Positions 36,346-45,603 are shown, counted from the first letter of the stretch. The stretch: 64,000 nucleotides of DNA from CAWFQB01 sp965277875 (GCA_965277875.1 CBDIDV010000002.1:1798001-1862000), one strand, 5' to 3'. Numbers and translations are program-made. The notes: generated by a model not told the origin, from the sequence alone.

Positions 36346-36526
36346 GTGCAACGACTGTTTTCCTGTCCTTTCGACACAGCGTTCTCCGCTCTTGCGTTGA
36401 GCAGCCGACCGCGCGCCGGGTGTTTTTAGCTTTGATGTCTGAGCATTTTTGTTCAAACATAATCTCCGACACCCGGCCCGCTTTTCGCTTTCTTTTTGCT
36501 TTCTTTGTTCTTTGCGCTCCAAATCT

Positions 36527-37102
36527 ATGCTTAAAATTTATACGCGAACAGGTGACAACGGCGACACCGGGCTATTCGGCGGGCAGCGCGTCCACAAAGA
36601 TGATCTGCGCGTCGAAGCGTATGGCACGGTTGACGAACTCAACGCCGTGTTGGGTGTTGTACGTACTCATGTTCCCCTGGAGGACGCCGACATAAACAGC
36701 CTGCTGCAAATCATCCAAAATGATCTGTTCGGGCTGGGTTCCGATCTTGCCACGCCCGAAGAAAAAGATGTGAACAAGGGGCGTATTCACATCACGCGGG
36801 TTGCGCCTGCTCAGGTCACTGCCCTCGAAGCGCAGATAGACCAATTCGAGACGGAACTGCCGCCGCTGACAAACTTTATTCTGCCCGGAGGAAGCGCGCT
36901 CGCCTCCTCCCTGCATCTGGGCCGCGTGGTCTGCCGCCGCGCCGAACGCTGCTGCGTTACGCTGGCCCGCGCCGAGGCCGACATCGCCCCGCTGAACCCC
37001 GACGTGATCCGCTACCTGAACCGTTTGTCCGATCTGCTGTTCGTGCTGTGCCGCGTCGCCAACAAGCGGCGCGATGTGCCGGATGTGGTCTGGAAGTCCT
37101 GA
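36527..37102 (+). CDS. Cob(I)yrinic acid a,c-diamide adenosyltransferase (PduO type)
   Basis: ATP:corrinoid adenosyltransferase, 191 aa. Motifs: YTRTGDNGDTGLFGG (ATP loop), VEAYGTVDELNAVLG, FILPGGSALASSLHLGRVVCRRAER and LNRLSDLLFVLCR. It forms adenosylcobalamin for B12 enzymes. The ATG at 36527 lacks a clear ribosome site and sits in a T-rich leader. No B12-dependent enzyme is adjacent. Confidence 0.92.
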   Translation: MLKIYTRTGDNGDTGLFGGQRVHKDDLRVEAYGTVDELNAVLGVVRTHVPLEDADINSLLQIIQNDLFGLGSDLATPEEKDVNKGRIHITRVAPAQVTALEAQIDQFETELPPLTNFILPGGSALASSLHLGRVVCRRAERCCVTLARAEADIAPLNPDVIRYLNRLSDLLFVLCRVANKRRDVPDVVWKS

Positions 37103-37170
37103 GACAAAACACGTCTGCTCGCGAAAGTAAAACTCGAAGGTGAAACCTGAAAGTAAAGGCTCTGCCCGTG

Positions 37171-38313
37171 ATGAAGAACAGCAAAGCGGTACGCCGCCTG
37201 TCGTCACAATGCGTACTCCCCGCCCTGCTCTGCGCGGCCTGTGCAGGCCAGCCGACGATGGCGGGCGCGCAGACGCTGGCCGAACTGCGCGCCGCCCATA
37301 AAGCCGCCTACGATCCCCGTGTTTCCGCCCTCCTCAAAAAAATGGCCGACGCCTATGCCGCCCTGACCGACCTGGATCAGAAGACGGAGTTTTATCTGCT
37401 GCAAACGCCGCTGACACAGGGAACAGCAGAGGAGGCAAAACAGGGAACGGGAGCAGACGGAACGCTGCCACGCGTCCCTGTGGAGAAACCTTTGGGGCGG
37501 ACGGTGCGGCTGCTGCTGGCGGCCCCCAATCTGCTGCGCCTCGAAACTACCGAGAGCGCGAGCGAAGCCGAGAGCGCCAAACATGCCGTATCGGTGTGCG
37601 ACGGCAAAATCTTCTGGACGTACAATCCTGAAAAGAACTGGTACACGCAGGAGAAAGCGCCCAAGCATCTGCGCGATTTCCAAAGGGTCGCGCTGACCAA
37701 TACCACGCTGGAACTGATGATGCTGATCGGCCTGAACCCGTTCAGCGACATTGAAAACCAGTTCGACGGCGCAAAATATGAGGGCAGGCAGGACGTTTTG
37801 GGTATGCCGGTCGAAGTGGTCGGGCTGCGCGTCGTCTCCGACCAGCAGACGCAGGAACTGCATTTTTATATCGGGCGTGACGATCTGCTGCTGCATCGGC
37901 TTGTCATTGAAAGCACGCCCGTTGCGCGCCTGCTGGCTCCGCCCAAACACGACCTGCTCGACGATCTCGTGGCGCGTCCATCTGTTCCCACCCCGCCCCC
38001 GTCCGCGTCAGACACTCCCGGCGTTCCGTCCCTGCAAGTGGCGAAGGGTTTTGAAGACCCGCACCCCATCGCGCCCCCCGGAACACCCATGAAAATGCGT
38101 ATTACGTGCGACAACATTCTGACCGTGACGCCCCGGTTCGATGAGCGGTCTTTTCACTTCGAGCCGCCGCAGGGCGCGTCGCTCTACCAGAGCATCAACG
38201 GCAACAACGAATTGAGTAAACTATCCAATCCGACGACGATTGAGGAACTGCTTCGTAAAGCCAACCCGACACAAAAAGGCAAGAAGAGCAAGCCGGTGCG
38301 GATCAAGCTTTAG
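37171..38313 (+). CDS. LolA-like / DUF2092 exported protein
   Basis: 380 aa. A signal peptide (VLPALLCAACAGQPTMAGAQ) is followed by an unclosed beta-barrel-like domain of the LolA/LppX fold: MADAYAALTDLDQKTEFYL, VSVCDGKIFWTYNPEKNWYTQEKAP, VEVVGLRVVSDQQTQELHFYIGRDDLLLHRLVIES. Probable periplasmic lipid or lipoprotein carrier, with a Pro-rich insert at ~275-310. ATG at 37171; GTG at 37168 is the adjacent codon. nadK starts 28 nt downstream. Confidence 0.72.
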   Translation: MKNSKAVRRLSSQCVLPALLCAACAGQPTMAGAQTLAELRAAHKAAYDPRVSALLKKMADAYAALTDLDQKTEFYLLQTPLTQGTAEEAKQGTGADGTLPRVPVEKPLGRTVRLLLAAPNLLRLETTESASEAESAKHAVSVCDGKIFWTYNPEKNWYTQEKAPKHLRDFQRVALTNTTLELMMLIGLNPFSDIENQFDGAKYEGRQDVLGMPVEVVGLRVVSDQQTQELHFYIGRDDLLLHRLVIESTPVARLLAPPKHDLLDDLVARPSVPTPPPSASDTPGVPSLQVAKGFEDPHPIAPPGTPMKMRITCDNILTVTPRFDERSFHFEPPQGASLYQSINGNNELSKLSNPTTIEELLRKANPTQKGKKSKPVRIKL

Positions 38314-38340
38314 AGGGTCAGGCGGGAAGGTCAGGCGGGT

Positions 38341-39201
38341 ATGCAGCGCGTGGGCATCATCGTGCATCGCACGAAACAGGAAGCGTGGCGCTTCGCCGCC
38401 GAGGTGATCGTATGGCTGAATGCGCGCGGCGTACAGGTCGCGCTCGATGGCGAAACCGCGCAGAGGCTGAATAGGTTCGATCTGGTTCAGGGCGACGCCC
38501 CGTGGCAGGCCGTGGACTTTGTCGTCACGCTGGGCGGTGACGGCACGATATTAAGCGCGGCGCGCATGGCCTCGCCGCACGGCATTCCCATTCTGGGCGT
38601 CCACATGGGCAGGTTCGGGTTCATGGCCGCGACCGTTCCCGCCGACCTATACGGCTGTTTGGAACGCCTTCTGGACGGGCAGATCGAAGTGGAAGAACGC
38701 CTGATGGTGCAGGTGGAAGTGTGGCGCGGCGACGCGCGCGTGTATCACGAGGTCGGCCTGAACGAGATTCTTGTGCGGGGCAGCCACTCCAACCTGATTA
38801 ATTTTCAGACGTTTCTGCGTGACGCGCCCTTTGCCGAGTTCCCCGCAGACGGCGTCATTATCTCCACGCCTACGGGTTCTACGGGCTATTCGCTTTCGGC
38901 AGGCGGCCCGATTGTCGGCCCCACCGTACAGGCGCTGATTATTACAGCCCTGTGTCCGCACACATTGAGCGCGCGTCCTCTTCTCGTTCCCTGCGACGAG
39001 ACCATTGAGGTAAAGCTGGATGCCGACGGCGGCGACGCCCTGTGCCTTGTAGACAACAATCTGCCCTTTGCCCTGTTCGACGGCGACCGCGTCTACGTGC
39101 GCCGCGCCGACTACGTGACTCGCCTGATCGTCCTCGACCCCAGAGCCTTCTACCGCAAAGTCCGCAACCGCTACCGCTACGGCGAGCGCCTGAACCAGTA
39201 A
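38341..39201 (+). CDS. nadK: NAD kinase
   Basis: Phosphorylates NAD to NADP. 286 aa. Diagnostic GGDGT motif in VTLGGDGTILSAARM, then GVHMGRFGFM, NEILVRG, and TPTGSTGYSLSAGGPIV in the C-terminal domain. ATG at 38341. Same strand as the LolA-like gene, gap 28 nt. Convergent with the GNAT gene, with a long inverted repeat filling the gap. Confidence 0.95.
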   Translation: MQRVGIIVHRTKQEAWRFAAEVIVWLNARGVQVALDGETAQRLNRFDLVQGDAPWQAVDFVVTLGGDGTILSAARMASPHGIPILGVHMGRFGFMAATVPADLYGCLERLLDGQIEVEERLMVQVEVWRGDARVYHEVGLNEILVRGSHSNLINFQTFLRDAPFAEFPADGVIISTPTGSTGYSLSAGGPIVGPTVQALIITALCPHTLSARPLLVPCDETIEVKLDADGGDALCLVDNNLPFALFDGDRVYVRRADYVTRLIVLDPRAFYRKVRNRYRYGERLNQ

Positions 39202-39219
39202 ACACAACCGCAAAAATGC

Positions 39220-39314
39220 TTTACCGCAGATGCAGCGGATGAAACGAATACACGCGGATTCATTTTTGAAATTGATCCGTGTTCATCTGTTTCATCCGCT
39301 GCATCTGCGGTAAA
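39220..39314. repeat. Long inverted repeat between convergent nadK and GNAT genes
   Basis: Arms 39220-39259 and 39275-39314 (TTTACCGCAGATGCAGCGGA and complement), about 40 bp with few mismatches and a 15-nt loop. Built of GCAGAT/GCGGAT units, a variant of the CAGATTAC family. It ends 18 nt before the GNAT stop. It could act as a bidirectional terminator. Confidence 0.85.
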
Positions 39315-39332
39315 TTCTTTCGTATTCTGTTG

Positions 39333-40433
39333 TTACTCATTTGGCGGCGGGACGGCCATTGGGAGGCTTGCGGACAGCAGGGCGCGATGGCCGTCCCAGA
39401 ACGTCTCGCAGGATACGGGCAGGCTGTTGTAGTTCAGATACCACAATGCGCCCGCGTCGAAGGCGGGATCCAGTTCTATAACGACCGACTGCGTCACCTC
39501 TTCGCCTGGAGCGGCTTCCCAGGTAAAGGTTCGGATCGCGTTTGTGGCCGGACTGCTGACGTGAACGCCGGGAGGCAGGGTCATTTGCCACACGCCCGAT
39601 TCCATGCGGCGGCCCCGATTCTGTACGCTCAGTTCCAGAGCGACGTGATGCCCCGGCTCCACATCCTTGACAGGTTCGGGCGTCAGGCGCAGGTTCAGGG
39701 CGCGCGTCCCCTGCCCCACGCTCCACTCCAAACCAGTCAGGGACGGCCCGACGCCGTCACTGTTGGCGCGCGAACTGCCGCCCTCCAGTCGCAGGCGCAA
39801 ATAGTCGTTGGTGATGTACGCGTTCCACTCCATGTTCCAGGCGCGGGCCGCGTCCCGGTCTTCACTGCTCTTATGTTCCTCGCCGCCCGTTTCGATGGGT
39901 GTGCAGCGATACTGAGTGAGTGGATAAGCGCGGCCAAAGTCTGCAATAAGCGGATAATCCAGAAACTTGACCATACGCAGCATTTTGTCGTGCGCGGCGG
40001 GTACAAAGCCCATGCCCGTATACAGGCGATGCGCCGCCCGGTTGTCCAGTTCCGTCTGAAGGAACAGGGCCGAAAACCCCCGCTGCGCGGCCTCTTCCTG
40101 GCATTTGCGCGTCAGCAGTTCGCCCAGGCCGCGCCGCTGATAGTCCGGGCGCACACATAGGTCTATCAGTTCGGCAAAGGGCTGTCGGTACGCTTCCAGG
40201 CCCACGCGGGCCGCAAGCACACCGTCCACTTCGGCCACGATTTCCCGAAAGTAGCGCCGAGCCTGCCAGTCGGCATCGGCTTCCGGTAATAAGCGGTGCT
40301 GCGTGGGCGGCGCGATCCAGCCTGCCGACCAGCGCACCCGCCGCGAGCGGGGCCGATCTTCCGGTTCCGACGCTCGCAGCACAATGGTACTATCCCCCGC
40401 CCTCACCTCCGACCTATCCGGCGAATCATTCAT
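39333..40433 (-). CDS. GNAT acetyltransferase with C-terminal beta-sandwich-like extension
   Basis: 366 aa. Residues ~15-155 are a GNAT domain (LIDLCVRPDYQRRGLGELLTRKCQEEAAQRG; acceptor region LYTGMGFVPA). The C-terminal ~200 residues are beta-rich and resemble a CARDB/fibronectin-like domain (GHHVALELSVQNRGRRMESGVWQMTLPPGVHV). This is unusual for a GNAT, and I do not recognise a named family for the pair. ATG at 40433, GGAG 8 nt upstream. rsgA lies 38 nt upstream on the same strand. Confidence 0.75.
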   Translation of the reverse strand: MNDSPDRSEVRAGDSTIVLRASEPEDRPRSRRVRWSAGWIAPPTQHRLLPEADADWQARRYFREIVAEVDGVLAARVGLEAYRQPFAELIDLCVRPDYQRRGLGELLTRKCQEEAAQRGFSALFLQTELDNRAAHRLYTGMGFVPAAHDKMLRMVKFLDYPLIADFGRAYPLTQYRCTPIETGGEEHKSSEDRDAARAWNMEWNAYITNDYLRLRLEGGSSRANSDGVGPSLTGLEWSVGQGTRALNLRLTPEPVKDVEPGHHVALELSVQNRGRRMESGVWQMTLPPGVHVSSPATNAIRTFTWEAAPGEEVTQSVVIELDPAFDAGALWYLNYNSLPVSCETFWDGHRALLSASLPMAVPPPNE

Positions 40434-40471
40434 CCGATTTCTCCAAAAAGTAAGAACAAAAAGCAGCGTGA

Positions 40472-41599
40472 TTAATACTCTTTTTCTTCCTTGATCTCGC
40501 GGGCAAGCAGTTTAAAACTTTCGTAGCGGCGGGCGGACACCAGACCCTGCGCGATAGCGTTTTTCAGATTGCAGTCGGGTTCCATGTCGTGCCGGCAATT
40601 ATGGAAGCGGCAGGGTTTCTCCAAAAAGGGCGCAAACTCGATGAAGCTGTCGCACAGTTCTTCGCGAGACATGTGCAGCAGTTCCAGGTTTCGCAGGCCC
40701 GGCGTATCGGCCACCCAGCCGCCGGATTCCAGGGGCAGCAGTTCGCGTACCGTGGTCGTGTGCCTTCCCTTGAACGTGGTATGCCCGATGTCGCCGACCG
40801 CCAGTTTGAGGCCGGGCTGAATGCTGTTGAGCAGGCTGGACTTGCCCACGCCGCTCGGCCCCGTAAACGCGGATATGCGGTCGCGCAGAGCGTCGCGCAA
40901 CGGATCAATGCCGATGTGCTGTGCGACGCTCGTGGCGATCACGCGATACCCGATGCGGATGTACTCGCCAAAGCGTTCCTGAAACGTGGCCTCGTCTACA
41001 AGGTCGCGCTTGTTGGCGACCAGAAGCGGTTCCAGGGCGTTGCTTTCGGCGGCGACGATCCAGCGGTCAATGCGCCACAGGTCGGGGTTCGGCTCGGCGC
41101 AGGCGAACACGATGACAAGCTGATCCAGATTCGTGACAAGGGTTTGCTCGCGGCCTCGAAACGAACTGCGGGCGAACTTGCTGGTGCGGGGGCGTATCTC
41201 CTCAATGATGCCGCTGTCGCCGTCAATGGGCGAAAAGCACACGCGGTCGCCCACGGCGGCGACATCGTACAGAAAAGGACGCTTGGCTTTGGTGACGCGG
41301 CGCGGCAGACTGCCGCTCGTGGAATACGTAAAATCTTTTTTCAGGTTGCCGCGCAGCGTACAGCGTACCTGAGCGGGCAGGTTGAGATTGTTTTGCGCGC
41401 CATTGGGCTGCACCATGTAATTGCCGCTTGTGGCGCGCAGTACAATGCCTTCCAGTGCGCCGGGGAAAGTCTCATGGCAGGGAGACAGGGCGTTCGCGGC
41501 TGTCGTGTCGGGCGCAGCGTCCGCGCGTTCCTCAACAGCGACATCGGGAACAAGGTCGGGAACAGGATCGGAAACGGGCAGCGGTCGGGTCACAGTCAA
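40472..41599 (-). CDS. rsgA: Ribosome small-subunit-dependent GTPase A
   Basis: Circularly permuted GTPase that matures the 30S subunit. 375 aa. OB-fold, then G4 NKRDLVDE, G1 GPSGVGKSSLLN, G3 DTPG, and the C-terminal zinc site (CRFHNCRHDMEPDC). The N-terminal ~50 residues are an extra acidic/Pro-rich tail. Start TTG at 41599, supported by AAGGAG 7-8 nt upstream. Precedes the GNAT gene on the same strand. Confidence 0.93.
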   Translation of the reverse strand: MTVTRPLPVSDPVPDLVPDVAVEERADAAPDTTAANALSPCHETFPGALEGIVLRATSGNYMVQPNGAQNNLNLPAQVRCTLRGNLKKDFTYSTSGSLPRRVTKAKRPFLYDVAAVGDRVCFSPIDGDSGIIEEIRPRTSKFARSSFRGREQTLVTNLDQLVIVFACAEPNPDLWRIDRWIVAAESNALEPLLVANKRDLVDEATFQERFGEYIRIGYRVIATSVAQHIGIDPLRDALRDRISAFTGPSGVGKSSLLNSIQPGLKLAVGDIGHTTFKGRHTTTVRELLPLESGGWVADTPGLRNLELLHMSREELCDSFIEFAPFLEKPCRFHNCRHDMEPDCNLKNAIAQGLVSARRYESFKLLAREIKEEKEY

Positions 41600-41984
41600 G
41601 CGGTTCTCCTTGCAGCATTCATGTGCGTGGTTCCAAAAGCGACTCCTTCAAGACCGGGAGGAGCAGACGCAAATGCAGCCTGCCAAAGCAAAACGCCGCC
41701 GGGGAACCGTATCCACCGGGGCCTGGCGACAAAACGGGGACATACAGAGTGTGTCATCATGCCGTATCGCCGTCGCCCGCCCCCCTGACGCAGAAGCAAA
41801 TCATGGTTCTTTGCCGGCATCTGCGATGCGGCATAGCCCGGAGTAAACCGTCTGCGTGTCTTCTCTCGTTTGATGTTGTAATGTTTGTCTTTGTAATGTC
41901 CGTCTCAGGGTGTTTTCCCAAAGGGTCATCTCAGTAAAAGTATACCACTTTCAACGCCGTTCAGAGTACGGACAGTCGCCGCCG
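41600..41984. other. Gap between rsgA and the decayed toxin locus
   Basis: About 385 nt. It contains the rsgA leader. I see no supported gene and no clear repeat. Confidence 0.35.
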
Positions 41985-42029
41985 ACATAACAGGACGCCT
42001 GCACCGTTTAAGATGCAGGCGTCTTATGT
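41985..42029 (-). terminator. Hairpin terminator at the end of the toxin-antitoxin remnant
   Basis: 16-bp interrupted stem: GACGCCTGCA/TGCAGGCGTC at 41994-42003 and 42014-42023, extended by ACATAA/TTATGT. It overlaps the end of the toxin remnant. Confidence 0.65.
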
Positions 42030-42171
42030 GAAGGGTACAAGTTTTCCATCGTCGCTTACTTTCAGGGAATACGTCCTGCAGGTGGAGCGCGTCCACATCA
42101 AGCAGTTTCAGGATGCCGACGACCTTGCGCGATTTGTTGTTGTCAAAGAAGTAGGTCACGAAGCAGATCAT
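42024..42171 (-). pseudogene. Truncated VapC45/DUF5615-type PIN-like toxin
   Basis: Starts with ATGA overlapping the antitoxin stop, the classic TA arrangement. The first ~38 codons (TYFFDNNKSRKVVGILKLLDVDALHLQDVFPE, the second half of this string being diagnostic) match the N terminus of PIN-like toxins, then homology stops. The +1 frame across the break reads YSLKVSDDGKLVPFT and stops at 42024, like the tail of a different protein. A deletion may thus have joined two genes at about 42065. The acidic residues of the PIN C-terminal half are gone, so it is inactive. Confidence 0.65.
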
Positions 42172-42872
42172 GCCGCTTTCAGACTGTGTTCAAAAGCGAC
42201 GGCGGCTTCTACCGCTTCAACTTCGATCTCGTACCAGTCGGCGACCCCTTGCAGCGTTTCGCCGCCACGTGCCATCGCATACAGCGCGGCGGTGGGTATG
42301 CCGGATCGGGCCTCGATAGGCTTGCCAAAGCTGCGCTCAGGATCAAGCACAATGCGCCCCTCCCGGCTCATCGGCCAGTAGCGGATCGGCTCGTCAGTCG
42401 CAAACTCCAGATTGCGAAAGAACGACCGCGCAATACTGCCGATTATCATCTGACTCAGGTTTAGGTCGGCAAGCATCTGCTGCTCTGTCAGTCCCTCGAC
42501 ACCTTCCTCTAAGAGCGTGACGAAAACGTGCCTGCCGTCAGTCTCAAATTGCTTGACGATGAAAGGATGATTTGTGTCGAATAATCTTTTTGCTTTGTCC
42601 GCCGCCGCTCGGATGGTTTGCAGGCTGACGCCCTCGCTGCGGAACAGCGCGATCATATGCAGTTCCAATAAATCGGCGAATGTCAGCAACGGCTCGCCCT
42701 CCAGCAAAACAAGGTCACGCGCAAGGAGAGGCGATGTCGTTGTTCGGTTTAGCTGTGAACCGGAAACGGGTTCTTCTGTCCAGCGGCGCAATTTGCGAGG
42801 ATCAACGCGCAAAAGCGCCGCCGCCTCCCCAACCGTATAAAGACCGATGCCCAACAGGGAAGTATTGCTCAT
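42168..42872 (-). CDS. MerR-like/DUF433 antitoxin-type DNA-binding protein
   Basis: 234 aa. The N-terminal MerR-type helix-turn-helix is LYTVGEAAALLRVDPRKLRRWTEE. The C-terminal DUF433 module is RSGIPTAALYAMARGGETLQGVADWYEIEVEAVEAAVAFE. This pairing is that of VapB45-type antitoxins. The ATG at 42872 has AAGGAGGGG upstream. It overlaps the truncated toxin by 4 nt. The antitoxin looks intact although its toxin is broken. Confidence 0.8.
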   Translation of the reverse strand: MSNTSLLGIGLYTVGEAAALLRVDPRKLRRWTEEPVSGSQLNRTTTSPLLARDLVLLEGEPLLTFADLLELHMIALFRSEGVSLQTIRAAADKAKRLFDTNHPFIVKQFETDGRHVFVTLLEEGVEGLTEQQMLADLNLSQMIIGSIARSFFRNLEFATDEPIRYWPMSREGRIVLDPERSFGKPIEARSGIPTAALYAMARGGETLQGVADWYEIEVEAVEAAVAFEHSLKAA

Positions 42873-42928
42873 CGCATCCCCTCCTTCGTACCGCAGTGAC
42901 ATAAGGGTGTCGCCTGTTCTTGAAGCGT

Positions 42929-43951
42929 TCAGTTCGACGAAAAGGGTTCCGGTTCCTCTATGCCGCTATCGGCTTCTGTATTGTTGTCTTCTGAGGCATC
43001 ACTTGGCAGCGTCCTTGCTAACTGCTGAATGGGGCCGTTGAAGGCAGTAAAAAAAGGTATTGCTTTCTCGGCAAACCATTGAACCACCTTTTCACGATTA
43101 GCAGGAATTTTCGGATCAATCGGCGCATCGAGCGCGATGAAGCCAGAATTTTTTTCAGGTCGTTCCTGCCAGTTCAAGGCTTCGCCTATTGCTGCCTCAA
43201 TGCTGACGCGCTGCAAACGCAGTTGGTCAAAATAAGTCGCTTTGTCTCTTCCTTCAATCCAAAACCTGCACTGAACGCGCTTGGTGATTGGCAGCAGGGC
43301 AAGCAGCATACCCATGTTGGCCTTACCAAATCGAATACGAATGTACTCACTGGTTTCTTCTTGAGGTAAGGGAAACGGCGCATTGGAATTTTTGAGGCTG
43401 GCACAAATCTCCTGCCAGAACGCTTTACGCCAGATATGCAGTTCCTTGATCTCCACATTGTTCACTGCGGCAACATTTTTGGCCTGAAAATTCGGCCTGC
43501 TGACGACGCGCAGTTCAGGCGCAACGGGCGAGTCGCCAATGCGGATTGCGCCGAGTTCCACGAGATACAACGAAACGGAGGGCGGCGTGTTGTCGTTAAG
43601 CCAGTCCACTACTTTGCGGTGGTCGTCAGACGCGCGTTCGGCGATCCAGATGCCCGTCATGGCGGAGTGCATGGCCGCATACGTCAGCAGTTTGCCCAGA
43701 TGGTCATGGTCGGTTCTGCCAAACTGATTTTCGATTACGACGATATGGCTTTCCTCGCCCTGTAGATTGCCGACGACATCACACGGAAAATCACCGGGGC
43801 GGCTTTCCCGGCGTGGATTCTCAATTTGTATACCGATCTCGTCAGCAATTAGCGCAAGTCCCTCGTCCGTCACCAGCCAATCGCTGAATCTCGGCTCGGT
43901 GGGCCAGATTTCGCGCATGTTTTCAACGGCTGTTTTTCTTCCGATCTGCAT
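42929..43951 (-). CDS. DUF4268-domain protein (PD-(D/E)XK nuclease-like)
   Basis: 340 aa. The N-terminal half contains a nuclease-like core (DFPCDVVGN... HIVVIENQFGRTDHDHLGKLLTYAA: D, ExQ pattern). The C-terminal half is DUF4268 (FWQEICASLKNSNAPF; RVQCRFWIEG, YFDQLRLQRVSIEAAIG). More AT-rich than the chromosome average. Such proteins occur in defence-rich accessory regions; their function is unproven. ATG at 43951, AAGGAG 8 nt upstream. Confidence 0.82.
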   Translation of the reverse strand: MQIGRKTAVENMREIWPTEPRFSDWLVTDEGLALIADEIGIQIENPRRESRPGDFPCDVVGNLQGEESHIVVIENQFGRTDHDHLGKLLTYAAMHSAMTGIWIAERASDDHRKVVDWLNDNTPPSVSLYLVELGAIRIGDSPVAPELRVVSRPNFQAKNVAAVNNVEIKELHIWRKAFWQEICASLKNSNAPFPLPQEETSEYIRIRFGKANMGMLLALLPITKRVQCRFWIEGRDKATYFDQLRLQRVSIEAAIGEALNWQERPEKNSGFIALDAPIDPKIPANREKVVQWFAEKAIPFFTAFNGPIQQLARTLPSDASEDNNTEADSGIEEPEPFSSN

Positions 43952-44062
43952 TGTATGTTCTCCTTGTGGTGTCGGCTCTCACTTTCACACTACGCCGACG
44001 CATGCAAAACCGGAAATCGAGACAAATGTACTCGCCCGCTGATTTTATTACTTCACTATGCG

Positions 44063-45400
44063 TTACGTCCCTCTGCGGTATGCGCCCACCCCAAACACAA
44101 GCAGGGCCAGCATCAACATACTTGTGCCAACAATGCAAACCCCTGTCCAGCCAGCGCGATGCCATGCCATCGCGCCCAATGACGTTCCGAGTACGCCGCC
44201 TAAAAAGTACGTCACCATGTAGACCGTGTTCAGGCGGCTGCGGGCTTCGGGGCGCAGGGCGTAGATGCGGGTCTGGTTGCTGACATGCGCGGATTGGATG
44301 CCGAAGTCCAGCAGGATTACGCCCAGCACAAGCCCCCACAGGTGCATTCCCAACGCCCACAGCAGGCCGTAGCTGACAAGGGTGATGACGAGAGCAAGGC
44401 CCAGGGTCAGTCGCGGGCCGCGCCGGTCCGCGACACGGCCCATGATCGGGGCCGCGAGCGCGCCCACCACGCCGATCAGCCCGAACAATCCCGCCCCCTC
44501 GCCCGCCGCATGGATGTGATACGGCGCTCCCGACAGCAAAAACACTAATGTCGTCCAAAAGGCCATGAACGCGCCGAATGTCAGGCCGCCGATAAGGGCG
44601 GCTTCGCGCAGGGTCGGCAGTTCGCGCGCCAGGCTGACGACGCTCGCGAGTATCTGCGGGTACGTCAGCTTAGAGGTCGGCACGCTGCGCGGCAGGGTAC
44701 GCGCCAGCAGCAGGGCCAGACCGATCATCAGCATGGCCGCGATACCGTACATCGTGCGCCAACCCAATTCGCCGCCCACGAACCCGGCCAGTGTGCGCGC
44801 CAGCAGTATGCCCGTGAGCAGCCCGCCCAGCACGGTTCCCACCGCCTGCCCCCGCTGTTCGGGACGCGCAAGCTGCGCGGCAAAGGGAATGATGACGTGT
44901 GGAACCACGCTTGTCAGGCCGATGGCAAGGCTCGCCGCCATCAGCAAGCCCAGGTTTGGCGCGAGCGCGGCCACAACAAGCGCCACAGTCACGCCCGCCA
45001 GCAGGCGCAGGATCAGGCCGCGCCGCTCGATGATGTCGCCCATCGGTACAAAAAGCAGCATTCCCGCCGCGCATCCGGCCTGCGTCAGTGTGGGAATGCT
45101 GCTCACCTGCGGCATCGTCACGCGAAACGCGCCCTGCATCTGCTCCAAAAGCGGCTGGCAGTAGTACATGTTTGCCACGGACGCGCCGCCCGCAAAGGCC
45201 ATCAGGCGCAGCAATCCGGGCGTCAGGACAGGCAGGGTGTCGTTGTGATCCCGGCCCGACAGCGCAGCGTCGGATGCGCCGATGCCTTCGTCTTGCATTG
45301 CAGCGCCCGCCTCCATCGGCAAAGCATTCTCGGCATTCTCCTCCAGCACGTCGTCAGCATAATGCGCCGCGTCCCGTTCCTCGTCCCTCAGTCGTGCCAT
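44063..45400 (-). CDS. MFS transporter
   Basis: 445 aa, 12 predicted membrane segments after a ~60-residue acidic cytoplasmic N-terminal tail. MFS loop motif PMGDIIERRGLILRL (2-3) and its repeat MGRVADRRGPRL (8-9) are visible. Probably a drug/metabolite exporter. Divergent from the Rrf2 regulator gene, with 14-bp tandem repeats between them; co-regulation is possible but unproven. Confidence 0.87.
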   Translation of the reverse strand: MARLRDEERDAAHYADDVLEENAENALPMEAGAAMQDEGIGASDAALSGRDHNDTLPVLTPGLLRLMAFAGGASVANMYYCQPLLEQMQGAFRVTMPQVSSIPTLTQAGCAAGMLLFVPMGDIIERRGLILRLLAGVTVALVVAALAPNLGLLMAASLAIGLTSVVPHVIIPFAAQLARPEQRGQAVGTVLGGLLTGILLARTLAGFVGGELGWRTMYGIAAMLMIGLALLLARTLPRSVPTSKLTYPQILASVVSLARELPTLREAALIGGLTFGAFMAFWTTLVFLLSGAPYHIHAAGEGAGLFGLIGVVGALAAPIMGRVADRRGPRLTLGLALVITLVSYGLLWALGMHLWGLVLGVILLDFGIQSAHVSNQTRIYALRPEARSRLNTVYMVTYFLGGVLGTSLGAMAWHRAGWTGVCIVGTSMLMLALLVFGVGAYRRGT

Positions 45401-45539
45401 AACCCCAACCGCCTTAACAGGAAATTAATCTTTTTGATTCTCAACATTTGTACGCCGGACGGTAACGAATCGTGTCTGTCGGGCGTTATGCAACCAGAGC
45501 GGTTACAAATCAGCATGTCTGCGAATGATCGGCGTTTCT

Positions 45540-45603
45540 ACATTCGCCGCAGCACATTCGCCGCAGCACATTCGCCGCAGCACATTCGCCGCAGCGCATT
45601 CGC
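45540..45603. repeat. 14-bp tandem repeat (about 4.5 copies)
   Basis: Four exact units of ACATTCGCCGCAGC plus a partial fifth, between the MFS gene and the Rrf2-regulator gene. The core CATTCGC also occurs inverted near 45520. It could be a regulator-binding array or replication slippage. Confidence 0.85.

Noticed and set aside
45540..45603. CRISPR array
   Set aside because: Units are contiguous with no spacers, 14 bp is too short, and there are no cas genes.
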